Source of the DNA: Pseudoxanthomonas suwonensis | GTDB taxonomy: Bacteria > Pseudomonadota > Gammaproteobacteria > Xanthomonadales > Xanthomonadaceae | Length of the DNA stretch: 64,000 bases | Assembly (NCBI GenBank): GCA_003240695.1 | Contig: QFNC01000012.1 | Location: 1-64,000, forward strand | Direction: 5' to 3' | Shown: positions 44,985 through 54,740 of the stretch, in pieces | How the letters are laid out: each line of letters opens with the position of its first letter | Position numbering within the stretch: the stretch's first letter is position 1 | Position numbers and translations under genes: made by a program | The notes under the pieces: model-generated | The model's database searches: none | What the model saw: the letters and a program-made list of their open reading frames with translations, nothing else | Told to the model about the DNA's origin: nothing

Positions 44985-46253
44985 ATGTCGGTATCTTCCT
45001 TCCGCGACCGCTGGGCAGCCGTGATGCGCGATCGCGCACGCGTGCATGCGTTCGTGCGTTTCCTGCTGAAACGCTTCTGGGACGACGGCCTGCTGGAGTC
45101 CGCCGGCGCGCTGGCCTTCACCACGCTGTTCGCGCTGGTGCCGCTGTCGATGGTGGCCTTCGGCGTGCTGTCGGCGTTTCCGGTGTTCGAAAAATGGAGC
45201 GACCAGCTCAGCGACTACATCTTCTCCAACTTCGTGCCCGGCGCGGCGCGTGCGGTGGAGTCGTACCTGCGTGAATTCTCGAAGAACGCCGGACAGCTCA
45301 CCACCGCCGGCGTGATCGCGCTGGTGGTGTCGCTGCTGGTGACGCTGGTCAGCGTGGAAGGCGCCTTCAACCGCATCTGGCGCGTGCCCACCGCGCGCCC
45401 GCAGGTGAGCCGCTTCCTGGTGTACTGGACCGTGCTCACCCTCGGTGCGCTGGTGGCGGCCGCCAGCCTGGCGCTGTCCACGCGATTCTTCGCCCTGTCG
45501 GTGTTCGAGACCAGCGCAGGCCGTCAACTGGAATCGGCCATGCTGTGGATGGCCCCGATGGCGATCGAACTGCTGTGCTTCGCGGCCATCTTCAAGGTGG
45601 TTCCGCACCGCACGGTGAAGTGGCGGCATGCCTCCGCCGGAGCGTTGCTGTCGGTGGCATCGTTCGAACTGGTGAAGTGGGGCATCGGCCTGTACCTGGG
45701 CAGTTTCGGCACCTACCAGAAGATCTACGGGCCGGTGGCCGCGGTGCCGATCCTGATGATCTGGATCTACATGAGCTGGGCCACCATCCTGCTGGGCGCG
45801 TCGCTGGCGTCCAGCCTGTCGGCGTTCCGCTACCAGCCGGCCGCGCTGCGCCTGCCGATCGGTTACGAGCTGTACGGGCTGCTGCGGCTGCTGGGCCGCT
45901 TCCACGAAGCCCGCGCGCAAGGCATGGGGCTGCACAGCGAACAGATCCAGGCATTGGAGCCCATCCTCACCGACGATGCGCTGCAGATGTTCCTGTCGCA
46001 GCTGTCCCAGGCCGGCATCGTGGTGCGCGCGGAATCGGGCGAGTGGCTGCTGGGCCGCAATCTGGACGATGTCTCGCTGGCCGATCTTTACGAGGCGGCA
46101 CGTCTGCGCATCCCGATCAGCGAGGCGCGCCTGCCGTGCCGCGACGATCCGCTGGGCCTGCGCGTGTCGGCTGCCATCGACGCATTGCGGCTGCCGCTGC
46201 GCGATCTGCTGCGGCCACGGGTCGCCAGTCTGTACGCGAAGGAGGAAGAGTGA
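44985..46253 (+). CDS. yihY: YihY/UPF0761 family membrane protein
   Basis: This 422-residue protein has about six membrane helices in the N-terminal 290 residues. It carries ESAGALAFTTLFALVPL, VSVEGAFNRIWRVP and YGPVAAVPILMIWIYMSW, as in the YihY (formerly misnamed RNase BN) family. A cytosolic helical tail of 130 residues follows. Function is unknown. The stop overlaps the next gene by TGATG. Confidence 0.9.
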   Translation: MSVSSFRDRWAAVMRDRARVHAFVRFLLKRFWDDGLLESAGALAFTTLFALVPLSMVAFGVLSAFPVFEKWSDQLSDYIFSNFVPGAARAVESYLREFSKNAGQLTTAGVIALVVSLLVTLVSVEGAFNRIWRVPTARPQVSRFLVYWTVLTLGALVAAASLALSTRFFALSVFETSAGRQLESAMLWMAPMAIELLCFAAIFKVVPHRTVKWRHASAGALLSVASFELVKWGIGLYLGSFGTYQKIYGPVAAVPILMIWIYMSWATILLGASLASSLSAFRYQPAALRLPIGYELYGLLRLLGRFHEARAQGMGLHSEQIQALEPILTDDALQMFLSQLSQAGIVVRAESGEWLLGRNLDDVSLADLYEAARLRIPISEARLPCRDDPLGLRVSAAIDALRLPLRDLLRPRVASLYAKEEE

Positions 46254-46879
46254 TGCAACGACGCCTTGCGTGGATGGGCGGCGTGCTGTCGCTGTCGCTG
46301 CTGGCAGCCGGCTGCCGCGATCCGGATCCGGTGGCGCCCGCGCCGGTGCCGCCGCCGGCAACGTCCGCGCCACATGCAACGGCGCCGCGCGCGGAAGATG
46401 CCGCCGCACCGCGTGATGCGACGCACCCGGCACTGGACATCGTCACGGTGGATGGCAAGCCGTTTTCGCTGGCGCAGCAGCGCGGGCAGTGGGTGGTGGT
46501 GAATATCTGGGCCACCTGGTGTTCGCCCTGCCTGAAGGAAATGCCCGACCTGTCGGCACTGGATGCCCTGCGCGAGCACGTCAGCGTGATCGGCCTGGCC
46601 TACGAGGACATCGCTGCGGAAGACATGCGCGCGTTCCTCGAGGAGCATCCGGTGGTCTATCCGATCGCCATCATCGACATGAACGACCCGCCCGCAGATT
46701 TCGACAGCCCCAGGGGCTTGCCGGTGAGCTACCTGATCGCACCGGACGGACGGGTGGTCGAACGTTTCCTGGGGCCGGTCACCGCCGTGCAGCTGGAGAC
46801 CGCGATCGCTGCCGCCGGCGGCCCGGCGCTGCCGACGACACCCGCCACGGCAGCGAGTGCCGAAGGCGCATCGTCATGA
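46253..46879 (+). CDS. TlpA/ResA-type thioredoxin-like lipoprotein
   Basis: This 208-residue protein has a lipoprotein signal (LLAAGC, cysteine 21), an alanine/proline-rich linker, and a thioredoxin fold with NIWATWCSPCLKEMPDL and the cis-proline segment GLPVSYLIAPDG. Such periplasmic disulfide reductases serve cytochrome c maturation or general thiol quality control. The partner is unknown. It overlaps yihY by one base (TGATG). Confidence 0.9.
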   Translation: MQRRLAWMGGVLSLSLLAAGCRDPDPVAPAPVPPPATSAPHATAPRAEDAAAPRDATHPALDIVTVDGKPFSLAQQRGQWVVVNIWATWCSPCLKEMPDLSALDALREHVSVIGLAYEDIAAEDMRAFLEEHPVVYPIAIIDMNDPPADFDSPRGLPVSYLIAPDGRVVERFLGPVTAVQLETAIAAAGGPALPTTPATAASAEGASS

Positions 46880-47144
46880 GGGGGTTCCTCCCGACTGGCG
46901 GACAACCAACCCTGCGCTGGGAACGACTTCAGCAGGCCGATGCAAGAAAATAACGAATCCTGCGGACAGCACATCGGCAGCAGGAAGCAGCCGACGACCG
47001 GGCGCTCCACACTGGGGATGGGCCTTAACAAGTCCAGCCTGGACTGGTCAGTCCCGCGCCCAGTCCGGCACGGCTCAAACGAATCGATCACTTGCATGAT
47101 CGACCTTTGAGCGATTCAGGGGGATCCTTAGGAATCCGGAGACC
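46880..47144. other. Intergenic region with a perfect palindrome
   Basis: No gene is seen between the tlpA-like gene and rpsT (the gap is 333 bases including the terminator). It contains AGTCCAG-C-CTGGACT at 47031-47045, a perfect 7-bp inverted repeat around one base, and an imperfect repeat near 47132-47146. Neither has a T tract suited to termination. Confidence 0.5.
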
Positions 47145-47172
47145 AAAAAACCCGGCTGTGCACCGGGTTTTT
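47145..47172. terminator. Terminator of rpsT (possibly bidirectional)
   Basis: CCCGG (47151-47155) and CCGGG (47163-47167) form a stem, with A6 on the left and T5 on the right. The longer T run is on the minus strand, suiting rpsT. Confidence 0.8.
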
Positions 47173-47212
47173 CGTGTGCATCCAACGTAGCGGATGCGGC
47201 GCGAAGCGCCGA

Positions 47213-47482
47213 TCAGGCGGCCTGCAGGGCCTTGATGCGGGCGGTCAGGCGGCTCTTGTGGCGGGCGGCCTTGTTCCTGTGGATCAGGCCGCGCGCGGCG
47301 AAGCGGTCCAGCAGCGGCTGGGCGGCCACGAAGGCCTCCTGCGCGGCGGTGGCGTCGTGGGCTTCGAGCGCCTTGATCACCTTCTTCACGGCGGTGCGCA
47401 GCTGCGAGCGCTGTGCGGAATTGCGGGCATTGCGCACGACGGTCTGCTTGGCGCGTTTCTTGGCGGACTTGATGTTGGCCAC
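47213..47482 (-). CDS. rpsT: 30S ribosomal protein S20
   Basis: S20 is a primary 16S rRNA-binding protein. The mature N-terminus ANIKSAKKRAKQ follows a GTG start at 47482, giving 89 residues, the normal length. A longer frame upstream is nonconserved. GTG or other weak starts are common for rpsT, which is autogenously regulated in E. coli. It is divergent from murJ, the usual proteobacterial arrangement. Confidence 0.97.
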   Translation of the reverse strand: MANIKSAKKRAKQTVVRNARNSAQRSQLRTAVKKVIKALEAHDATAAQEAFVAAQPLLDRFAARGLIHRNKAARHKSRLTARIKALQAA

Positions 47483-47588
47483 GGCGGGAATCCTGGGAAA
47501 TCGGTACGATAGACGGTAACAACGCCGGCCAGTCGACCGGTGGACGGAAAAGTATGCGGGATTCAAGTGCTTGCGTCAACGCCGGCCG

Positions 47589-49292
47589 ATGGCGCGCGGC
47601 GGTGTGGCCATGACGGCGGCCGGACAGCCGCCCGACAGTCCCGATCCGCCGGTGCAGCCGGAGCTGGATCCGGCGCAGCAGCCGGCCGCACAGGCGGCCA
47701 CCACCGATGCCGTGACCCGGCCGACCAGGCGGGGCGGCGGGTTGCTGCGCTCCACCACCGTGTTCAGTGCCATGACCCTGCTGTCGCGGGTGGCCGGGCT
47801 GGCCCGCGACATGCTGCAGGGGCGGTTGTTCGGCGCGTCGGCGGCGATGGACGCGTTCATCATCGCCTACCGCATTCCCAACTACCTGCGCCGCATCTTC
47901 GCCGAAGGCTCGATGCAGATGGCCTTCGTGCCGGTGCTGAACGAACTGCGCGAGCGCGGCGACCAAGCCGCGCTGAAGGACTTCATCGACCGCATGGCCG
48001 GCACGCTGTTCGCGGTGGTGCTGGCCGTGTGCGGCCTGGGCATGCTGCTGGCGCCTTGGGTGGCGCGGGTGTTCGCGTTCGGCGCGGCCGACGACGAGGC
48101 GCAGATCGCGCTGATCGCCAGCATGCTGCGCATCACCTTTCCCTATCTGCTGTTCATCTCGATGATGGCGCTGACCGCGTCGGTGCTGAACAGTTACGGC
48201 AAGTTCGCGCTGCCGGCGGTGACGCCCGTGCTGCACAACCTGACCATGATCGCGGCGATGCTGTTCTTGACGCCGTATTTTCCCAAGGCGCTGCAGCCCA
48301 AGGCGCTTGCCTGGGGCGTGCTGATCGCCGGCGTGGCGCAGTTCCTGGTGCTGTGGCCGTCGCTGCGCAAACTGGGCTTGCGGCCATGGCCGAAACCCGG
48401 TTTCGGCGATGCCACGGTGCGACGGGTGGTGAAGCTGATGGGGCCGACGCTGTTTTCCTCGTCCGTGGCGCAGCTGAACCTTCTGGTGGGCACCGGATTC
48501 GCCGCGGCACTGGCCACCGGTAGCCAGACCTGGCTGTATTCGTCGGACCGGCTGGTGGAACTGCCGCTGGGCCTGTTCGGCGTGGCCATCGGCACGGTGA
48601 TCCTGCCGCACCTGTCGCGAAGGCACGCCGCATCCGACACGGCCGGTTACAGCCAGGCGCTGGACTGGGGCCTGCGGCTGTCGCTGCTGCTGGGCGTGCC
48701 GGCGGCATTGGGACTGCTGCTGCTGGCGGTGCCGGTGAGCTCGGTGGTGTACGAGGGCATGGAGTTCACCGCCCACGATTCGCGCATGGTCGCCATCAGC
48801 GTGGCGGCGATGAGCGTGGCCATTCCCGCCTTCATGCTGAGCAAGGTGCTGTCGCCGGCGTTCTACGCGCGTCAGGACAGCAAGACGCCGATGCGGGCGG
48901 CGATCTGGACCGTGCTGCTGAACGTGGTGTTGACCATCGCTTTCACCGCACCGCTCTGGTACTACCAGGTGGAAGGTGCGCATGGCGGCATCGCGCTGGC
49001 CACTTCGCTGGCCGGCATTGCCAATGCCGTGTTGCTGTGGCGTTATCTGCGCCGCGATGGTCTGCTGCAGTTGCAGCCCGGCTGGGGTGCGTTCCTAGCG
49101 AAACTGGCAGCGGCCTGCGCGCTGCTGACGGCCGCGGTACTGGGCATGCGCGGGTGGATGGGCGAGTGGACCGCCATCCACGGATTCTGGTTGCGGTTGG
49201 GCTGGCTGCTGGCCGCGATCGTTGCCGGCGCGGCTGCATACGGTGCGGGGTTGCTGCTGACCGGGCTGCGGCCACGGCATCTGCGCTTCTGA
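47589..49292 (+). CDS. murJ: Lipid II flippase MurJ
   Basis: MurJ moves lipid II across the inner membrane for peptidoglycan synthesis. The protein (567 residues from this start) has about fourteen helices, with SRVAGLARDMLQGRLFGAS and AFIIAYRIPNYLRRIFAEG near the N-terminus. An N-terminal extension of about 45 proline/alanine-rich residues is unusual and depends on the start. ATG 47610 is an alternative. It is followed by ribF 68 bases later. Confidence 0.95.
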   Translation: MARGGVAMTAAGQPPDSPDPPVQPELDPAQQPAAQAATTDAVTRPTRRGGGLLRSTTVFSAMTLLSRVAGLARDMLQGRLFGASAAMDAFIIAYRIPNYLRRIFAEGSMQMAFVPVLNELRERGDQAALKDFIDRMAGTLFAVVLAVCGLGMLLAPWVARVFAFGAADDEAQIALIASMLRITFPYLLFISMMALTASVLNSYGKFALPAVTPVLHNLTMIAAMLFLTPYFPKALQPKALAWGVLIAGVAQFLVLWPSLRKLGLRPWPKPGFGDATVRRVVKLMGPTLFSSSVAQLNLLVGTGFAAALATGSQTWLYSSDRLVELPLGLFGVAIGTVILPHLSRRHAASDTAGYSQALDWGLRLSLLLGVPAALGLLLLAVPVSSVVYEGMEFTAHDSRMVAISVAAMSVAIPAFMLSKVLSPAFYARQDSKTPMRAAIWTVLLNVVLTIAFTAPLWYYQVEGAHGGIALATSLAGIANAVLLWRYLRRDGLLQLQPGWGAFLAKLAAACALLTAAVLGMRGWMGEWTAIHGFWLRLGWLLAAIVAGAAAYGAGLLLTGLRPRHLRF

Positions 49293-49318
49293 CGCAGCCC
49301 GGTTTGCTGCACTGCGGC

Positions 49319-49324
49319 TATACT
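49319..49324 (+). promoter_or_regulatory. -10 box for the ribF-ileS-lspA-ispH run
   Basis: TATACT lies in the murJ-ribF gap, 37 bases before the ribF ATG. No clear -35. Confidence 0.4.
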
Positions 49325-49360
49325 CGACGGCGTGTCCATTCCGATGAAAACGGCCGGTCC

Positions 49361-50341
49361 ATGACCCGGCCAGATGCCATGTCGATCGTGTTCCGCGACA
49401 TCGAAGGCGGGCTGGTGTGTCCGCAGGGCAGCGTGGCGTGCATCGGCGCGTTCGACGGCCTGCATCGGGGGCATCGCGCGCTGGTCGCGCACACGGTGGC
49501 GCGCGCCCGCGATCGCGGTCTGCCGGCGGTGGCGCTGACCTTCGAGCCGTTGCCGCGCGAATGGTTTGCCGGCGATGCCAAGCCGCCACGGCTGCTGCTG
49601 CCGCGCGACAAGGTGGAAGGGCTGCGCGCGCTTGGCATCGACCACATCGGCCTGCTGCGTTTCAACGCGCGCATGGCCGCCACGCCCGCCGAGGATTTCG
49701 TGACCGGCCTGCTGCAGGGCCGCCTGCAGGCGCGCGAGGTGTGGATCGGTCCGGACTTCCGCTTCGGCCATGCCCGCGGCGGCGATCTGGCGTTGCTGCA
49801 GCGCATGGGTGCTGCAGCCGGATTTTCCGCGCAGGCCATCGAGCCGGTGCTGGTGGATGGCCGGCGCGTGTCCAGCAGCGACATCCGCACGCAGCTGCAG
49901 CAAGGCGATTTCGACGCCGCGCAGCGCCTGCTGGGGCAGCCGTATCGCATCAGCGGGCGGGTGGTGCGCGGCCGGCAGCTGGGTCGCACCCTGGGATTTC
50001 CCACCGCCAACCAGCGCTTCGGCCGTTACACGCCACCGCTGCAGGGCATTTTCGCCACCCGCGTGCATGGCGTGGGCGATGTGCCGTGGCCGGCGGTGTC
50101 CAGTTTCGGCACCCGGCCGACCGTGGGCGGGGTGGAGCCGCTGCTGGAAACCCATCTGTTCGATTTCGGTGGCGACCTGTACGGCCGCCGCATCGGCGTG
50201 GAGTTGGTGGCTCGGCTGCGCGACGAATTGCATTTCGCCGATCTGGACGCATTGATCGTGCAGATGCATCGCGATGCCGACCAGGCCCGCGCCATCCTCG
50301 CATCACCCCCATCCCCTTTGTCGCAACGAGTGTCCGCGTGA
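49361..50341 (+). CDS. ribF: Bifunctional riboflavin kinase/FAD synthetase
   Basis: RibF makes FMN and FAD from riboflavin, completing the pathway whose earlier genes lie at 27-30 kb. The 326-residue protein has the nucleotidyl-transferase domain (IGAFDGLHRGHRAL and VSSSDIR) and the C-terminal kinase domain (GRQLGRTLGFPTAN). A second ATG at 49379 is possible. The stop overlaps the ileS GTG start. Confidence 0.96.
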   Translation: MTRPDAMSIVFRDIEGGLVCPQGSVACIGAFDGLHRGHRALVAHTVARARDRGLPAVALTFEPLPREWFAGDAKPPRLLLPRDKVEGLRALGIDHIGLLRFNARMAATPAEDFVTGLLQGRLQAREVWIGPDFRFGHARGGDLALLQRMGAAAGFSAQAIEPVLVDGRRVSSSDIRTQLQQGDFDAAQRLLGQPYRISGRVVRGRQLGRTLGFPTANQRFGRYTPPLQGIFATRVHGVGDVPWPAVSSFGTRPTVGGVEPLLETHLFDFGGDLYGRRIGVELVARLRDELHFADLDALIVQMHRDADQARAILASPPSPLSQRVSA

Positions 50342-53184
50342 GCGAGTCCGCCCAATCCCACCGCTACAAATCCACCATCCTGCTGCCGGAAACCGCATTT
50401 CCGATGCGCGGCGACCTGCCCAAACGCGAGCCTGAGCTGTTCGCGCGCTGGGATGCCGACGACCTGTACGGGCAGATCCGCGCCGCCAGTGCCGGACGCC
50501 CGACCTTCGTGCTGCACGACGGCCCGCCGTATGCCAACGGCGCGTTGCATCTGGGTCATGCGCTGAACAAGATTCTCAAGGACATCATCGTCAAGTCGCG
50601 GCAGCTGTCGGGATTCGATGCGCCCTACGTGCCGGGCTGGGACTGCCATGGCCTGCCGATCGAGATCGCGGTGGAAAAGGTGCACGGCAAGGTCGGTACC
50701 AAGCTCGACGCCGTGCAGTTTCGCCAGGCCTGCCGCGACTACGCCCGCGAGCAGATCGACGTGCAGCGCGCCGGATTCAAGCGCCTGGGCGTGATCGGCG
50801 ACTGGGAAAATCCGTATTTCACCCTCGATTTCAAGTACGAAGCCGATGAAATCCGTGCGCTGGCGAAAATCATCGGCAACGGCCATCTCGAACGCGGGGT
50901 GAAACCGGTGTACTGGTGTTTCGATTGCGGATCGGCACTGGCCGAGGCGGAAATCGAATATGCCGACAAGCAATCGCCAGCCGTGGATGTGGCCTATGCG
51001 GCGCGTGATGCGCAGGCGGTGGCGAGGCTGTTCGGTGCCGAACTGCCGGAGGGAGCCGAAGTGGCGGTGCCGATCTGGACCACCACGCCTTGGACGCTGC
51101 CGGCATCGCTGGCGATCAGCGTGGGGCCGGAATTGGATTACGTGCTGGTGGAAGGGCCGGCACGTGATGGCAGGCGGCGCTTGCTGGTATTGGCCGAAGC
51201 GCTGGCGGAAAAGGCCTTGCAGCGCTACGGCGTGGACACGACGACGGTGCTGGGTCGCGCATCCGGCGCGGCGCTGGAAGGCCGGCTGTTCGCGCATCCG
51301 TTCTATCCCGAGCGCGACATTCCGATCCTGCTGGGCGATCACGTCAGCGCCGAGGACGGCACCGGTGCCGTGCACACCGCGCCCGGACACGGCGCGGAGG
51401 ACTTCGCGGTCGGCAAGCAGTACGGCTTGTTGGAAAGATACGCGCTGGGCGAGCTCAATCCGGTCGATGGCCGGGGCGTGTATCTGCCGTCCACGCCGCC
51501 TGCAGGCGATGTGTCGATCGCCGGCACGCATGTGTGGAAGGCCGCGGATCTGCTGTTGCCGGTGCTGCAGGGCAACGGCGCGCTGCTGGCGCATGTCCCG
51601 ATGACCCACAGCTATCCGCATTGCTGGCGGCACAAGACGCCGGTGGCATTCCGGGCAACACCGCAGTGGTTCATCGCGATGGACCAGGCCGGGCTGCGTG
51701 CCTCGGCGCTGCAGCAGATTCCGCAGGTGCAGTGGTTCCCGGCGTGGGGCGAGGCACGCATCACCGGAATGATCGCCGGCCGGCCCGACTGGACCATCTC
51801 GCGCCAGCGCACCTGGGGCGTGCCGATTGGGCTGTTCGTGCACCGCGAGACCGGCGAACCGCATCCGCGCACGGTGGAATTGATGGAACAGGTGGCGCAG
51901 CGGGTTGAACAGGGCGGGGTGGATGCGTGGTACGCGTTGGATACCGCCGAACTGCTGGGCGATGACGCCGCGCAGTACGAGAAGGTCACCGACATCCTGG
52001 ATGTGTGGTTCGACTCCGGCGTCAGTCACACCTGCGCCATGGCCGCACGTGGCGTGCAACTGCCGGTGGACCTGTACCTGGAAGGCTCCGATCAGCACCG
52101 CGGCTGGTTCCATTCCTCGCTGCTGGCCTCGGTGGGCATGTACGGCATCGCGCCGTACAAGCAGGTGCTGACCCATGGGTTCATCGTCGACGGGCAGGGC
52201 CGGAAGTTCTCCAAATCGCTGGGCAACGGCATCGAGCCGGCGCAGGTGCTGAAGGACTACGGCGCGGACATCCTGCGGCTGTGGGTGGCCTCCAGCGATT
52301 ACGGCAACGAAGTCAACATTTCGCCGGACATCCTGAAACGCAATGCCGATGCGTACCGGCGCATCCGCAACACCGCGCGCTTCCTGCTGGGCAACCTGCA
52401 CGGTTTCGATCCGGCACGGCACCTGCGCATGCCCGGCGAGCTGGTCGCCCTGGATGCGTGGATCGTGCACCGCGCCTGGCAGGTGCAGCAGACCGTCATC
52501 GAGGCCTACACCCGCTACGACTTCGCCGAGGTGGTGCAGACGCTGATGAATTTCTGCAGCAACGATCTCGGCGCGCTGTATCTGGATGTCACGAAAGACC
52601 GCCTGTACACGATGCCCGAGGATTCGCCCGGTCGCCGCAGCGCGCAGACCGCGATGTACCACATCGCCGAAGCCTTCGTGCGCTGGATCGCGCCGATCCT
52701 GGCCTTCACCGCCGAGGAAATCTGGGGCCATCTGCCGGGCGAGCGTGCCGGCAACGTGCTGTTCACCACCTGGTACGACGGGCTGCAGCCGCTGTCCGCT
52801 GATGCAGCACTCGGCGCAGCCGCATTCGACCGCCTCCTGCAGCTGCGCGAACAGGTGCAGGGCGTGCTGGAACCGATGCGCGCGGCCGGCACGATCGGTG
52901 CAGCGCTGGAAGCCGAGATCACCCTGACCGCGGATGAATCAAACGCCGGCTGGCTGGCACCGCTTGCCGACGAATTGCGCTTCCTGTTCATCAGCGGCGA
53001 CGTGCGCGTGGTGGATGCAGCGGGAATCGGACTGCAGGTCAGTGCCGCGAAAACCGACAAGGCCAAGTGCGTGCGCTGCTGGCATCACCGGACCGACGTG
53101 GGCGCGCATGCCGGGCATCCGGATTTGTGCGGTCGCTGCGTAGACAACGTGGCTGGCGATGGCGAAACCCGGAGGTTCTTCTGA
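50338..53184 (+). CDS. ileS: Isoleucyl-tRNA synthetase
   Basis: IleS (948 residues) is a class I synthetase. The HIGH motif is HLGH in NGALHLGHALNK, the KMSKS motif is KFSKS in GRKFSKSLGNGI, and the C-terminal zinc finger has CVRCW and CGRC. The CP1 editing region is present (TTPWTLPASLAIS). The GTG start at 50338 overlaps ribF by GTGA. It is coupled to lspA by TGATG. Confidence 0.97.
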   Translation: MSESAQSHRYKSTILLPETAFPMRGDLPKREPELFARWDADDLYGQIRAASAGRPTFVLHDGPPYANGALHLGHALNKILKDIIVKSRQLSGFDAPYVPGWDCHGLPIEIAVEKVHGKVGTKLDAVQFRQACRDYAREQIDVQRAGFKRLGVIGDWENPYFTLDFKYEADEIRALAKIIGNGHLERGVKPVYWCFDCGSALAEAEIEYADKQSPAVDVAYAARDAQAVARLFGAELPEGAEVAVPIWTTTPWTLPASLAISVGPELDYVLVEGPARDGRRRLLVLAEALAEKALQRYGVDTTTVLGRASGAALEGRLFAHPFYPERDIPILLGDHVSAEDGTGAVHTAPGHGAEDFAVGKQYGLLERYALGELNPVDGRGVYLPSTPPAGDVSIAGTHVWKAADLLLPVLQGNGALLAHVPMTHSYPHCWRHKTPVAFRATPQWFIAMDQAGLRASALQQIPQVQWFPAWGEARITGMIAGRPDWTISRQRTWGVPIGLFVHRETGEPHPRTVELMEQVAQRVEQGGVDAWYALDTAELLGDDAAQYEKVTDILDVWFDSGVSHTCAMAARGVQLPVDLYLEGSDQHRGWFHSSLLASVGMYGIAPYKQVLTHGFIVDGQGRKFSKSLGNGIEPAQVLKDYGADILRLWVASSDYGNEVNISPDILKRNADAYRRIRNTARFLLGNLHGFDPARHLRMPGELVALDAWIVHRAWQVQQTVIEAYTRYDFAEVVQTLMNFCSNDLGALYLDVTKDRLYTMPEDSPGRRSAQTAMYHIAEAFVRWIAPILAFTAEEIWGHLPGERAGNVLFTTWYDGLQPLSADAALGAAAFDRLLQLREQVQGVLEPMRAAGTIGAALEAEITLTADESNAGWLAPLADELRFLFISGDVRVVDAAGIGLQVSAAKTDKAKCVRCWHHRTDVGAHAGHPDLCGRCVDNVAGDGETRRFF

Positions 53185-53696
53185 TGGCGCGCCTGGCCAA
53201 ACCCAATGCACTGCCGTGGCTGCTGCTGTCGGTGCTGGTGATCGCGCTGGACCAGTGGAGCAAGCAGTGGGTGCTGACGAGTCTGCCTGAATACAGGGCC
53301 ATCCCGGTGATCGACGGCTTCTGGAACTGGTATCGCACCTACAACACCGGCGCGGCCTTCAGCTTCCTGGCCGATGCCGGTGGCTGGCAGACGTGGTTCT
53401 TCACCATCCTGGCCTTCGCCATCAGCGCTCTGCTGGCCTGGTGGCTGGCGAAGACCCCGCGCCGCGACTGGCGCACGGCACTGCCGTATGCCCTGGTGAT
53501 CGGCGGAGCGATCGGCAACGTCATCGACCGCCTGCAGCACGGCCACGTGATTGATTTCATCCAGTGGTACTGGCGCGATCACTACTGGCCGGCGTTCAAC
53601 ATCGCCGATTCGGCCATCGTGGGCGGTGCGGTGGGCATCATCCTGTTCAGCGTGCTTGCGAAACAGCACACATCGGCCACACGGACGGGAGGATAA
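53184..53696 (+). CDS. lspA: Lipoprotein signal peptidase
   Basis: LspA (signal peptidase II) cleaves prolipoprotein signal peptides in the inner membrane. The 170-residue protein has four helices and the two catalytic aspartates in GAIGNVIDRL and FNIADSAI. Several predicted lipoproteins in this window would be its substrates. The start is coupled to ileS. Confidence 0.96.
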   Translation: MARLAKPNALPWLLLSVLVIALDQWSKQWVLTSLPEYRAIPVIDGFWNWYRTYNTGAAFSFLADAGGWQTWFFTILAFAISALLAWWLAKTPRRDWRTALPYALVIGGAIGNVIDRLQHGHVIDFIQWYWRDHYWPAFNIADSAIVGGAVGIILFSVLAKQHTSATRTGG

Positions 53697-53703
53697 TCCG
53701 CGC

Positions 53704-54654
53704 ATGGACATCATCCTTGCCAATCCCCGCGGTTTCTGCGCCGGCGTGGACCGCGCCATCGAGATCGTGAAACGCGCCATCGACACGCTGGGCGCGCCGA
53801 TCTACGTGCGTCACGAGGTGGTGCACAACAAGTTCGTGGTGAACGACCTGAAGGCGCGCGGCGCGATTTTCGTGGAAGAACTCGACGAAGTGCCGGACGG
53901 CAACACGGTGATCTTCAGCGCGCACGGCGTGTCGCAGGAGGTGCGCAGCGAAGCGCAGCGGCGCGGCTTGAAAGTGTTCGACGCCACCTGCCCGCTGGTG
54001 ACCAAGGTGCATCTGGAAGTGGCCCGGCAGTGCCGTGCGGGTCGCGACATGGTGCTGATCGGCCATGCCGGCCATCCCGAAGTGGAAGGCACCATGGGCC
54101 AGTGGCACGCACACGCCGGGGGCGGACAGATTCATCTTGTGGAGGATCTGGACGATGTGGCTGCCGTGCAGCTGGCCCAGCCGGACAACGTGGCCTACAC
54201 CACCCAGACCACGCTGTCGGTGGATGATACCCGCGGCATCGTGGCGGCACTGCGCGAGCGGTTTCCCGCTATCCAGGGTCCGAAGAACGACGACATCTGC
54301 TACGCCACCCAGAACCGCCAGGATGCGGTGCGCGAACTGACCCGGGAGTGCGACCTGGTGCTGGTGGTGGGGTCGCCGAACAGTTCCAATTCCAATCGCC
54401 TGCGCGAACTGGCCGAACGCGAAGGCGTGACGGCCTATCTGATCGACGGTGCCGATGAAATCGATCCGGCATGGCTGCACGGCCGCCGGCACATCGGCGT
54501 GACGGCCGGTGCCTCGGCCCCCGACATCCTGGTGCAGGGCGTGCTGGCTCGGCTGCGCACGCTGGGTGCCGGCAGCGTGCGCGAACTGCATGGCGAGCCG
54601 GAAAGCATGGTGTTCGCGCTGCCCAAGGCACTGCGGCTGCAGTTGGTGGAGTAG
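53704..54654 (+). CDS. ispH: 4-hydroxy-3-methylbut-2-enyl diphosphate reductase
   Basis: IspH (LytB) is the last enzyme of the MEP isoprenoid pathway, an Fe-S protein giving IPP and DMAPP. Cluster cysteines lie in GFCAGVDRA, DATCPLVTK and NDDICYATQNRQ. The 316-residue length is standard. FkpB, which sits between lspA and ispH in E. coli, is absent. The gap to lspA is 7 bases. Confidence 0.97.
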   Translation: MDIILANPRGFCAGVDRAIEIVKRAIDTLGAPIYVRHEVVHNKFVVNDLKARGAIFVEELDEVPDGNTVIFSAHGVSQEVRSEAQRRGLKVFDATCPLVTKVHLEVARQCRAGRDMVLIGHAGHPEVEGTMGQWHAHAGGGQIHLVEDLDDVAAVQLAQPDNVAYTTQTTLSVDDTRGIVAALRERFPAIQGPKNDDICYATQNRQDAVRELTRECDLVLVVGSPNSSNSNRLRELAEREGVTAYLIDGADEIDPAWLHGRRHIGVTAGASAPDILVQGVLARLRTLGAGSVRELHGEPESMVFALPKALRLQLVE

Positions 54655-54702
54655 GCGGCGCAGCGTCAATGCCAGCCAGTGGGCGGCGACCACACCGAGC
54701 CT

Positions 54703-54731
54703 TTGACCCGGCTGCCCGGCAACCCTAGAAT
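54703..54731 (+). promoter_or_regulatory. Promoter of the tRNA-Thr gene
   Basis: TTGACC (54703-54708) and TAGAAT (54726-54731) are 17 bases apart, close to consensus. Transcription should begin 2-4 bases before the tRNA. Confidence 0.8.
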
Positions 54732-54740
54732 AGGCGGCCC

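Noticed and set aside
50026..52731. Long minus-strand frame opposite ileS
   Set aside because: Composition is H/Q/R-rich with no domains, and ileS on the other strand is unmistakable.
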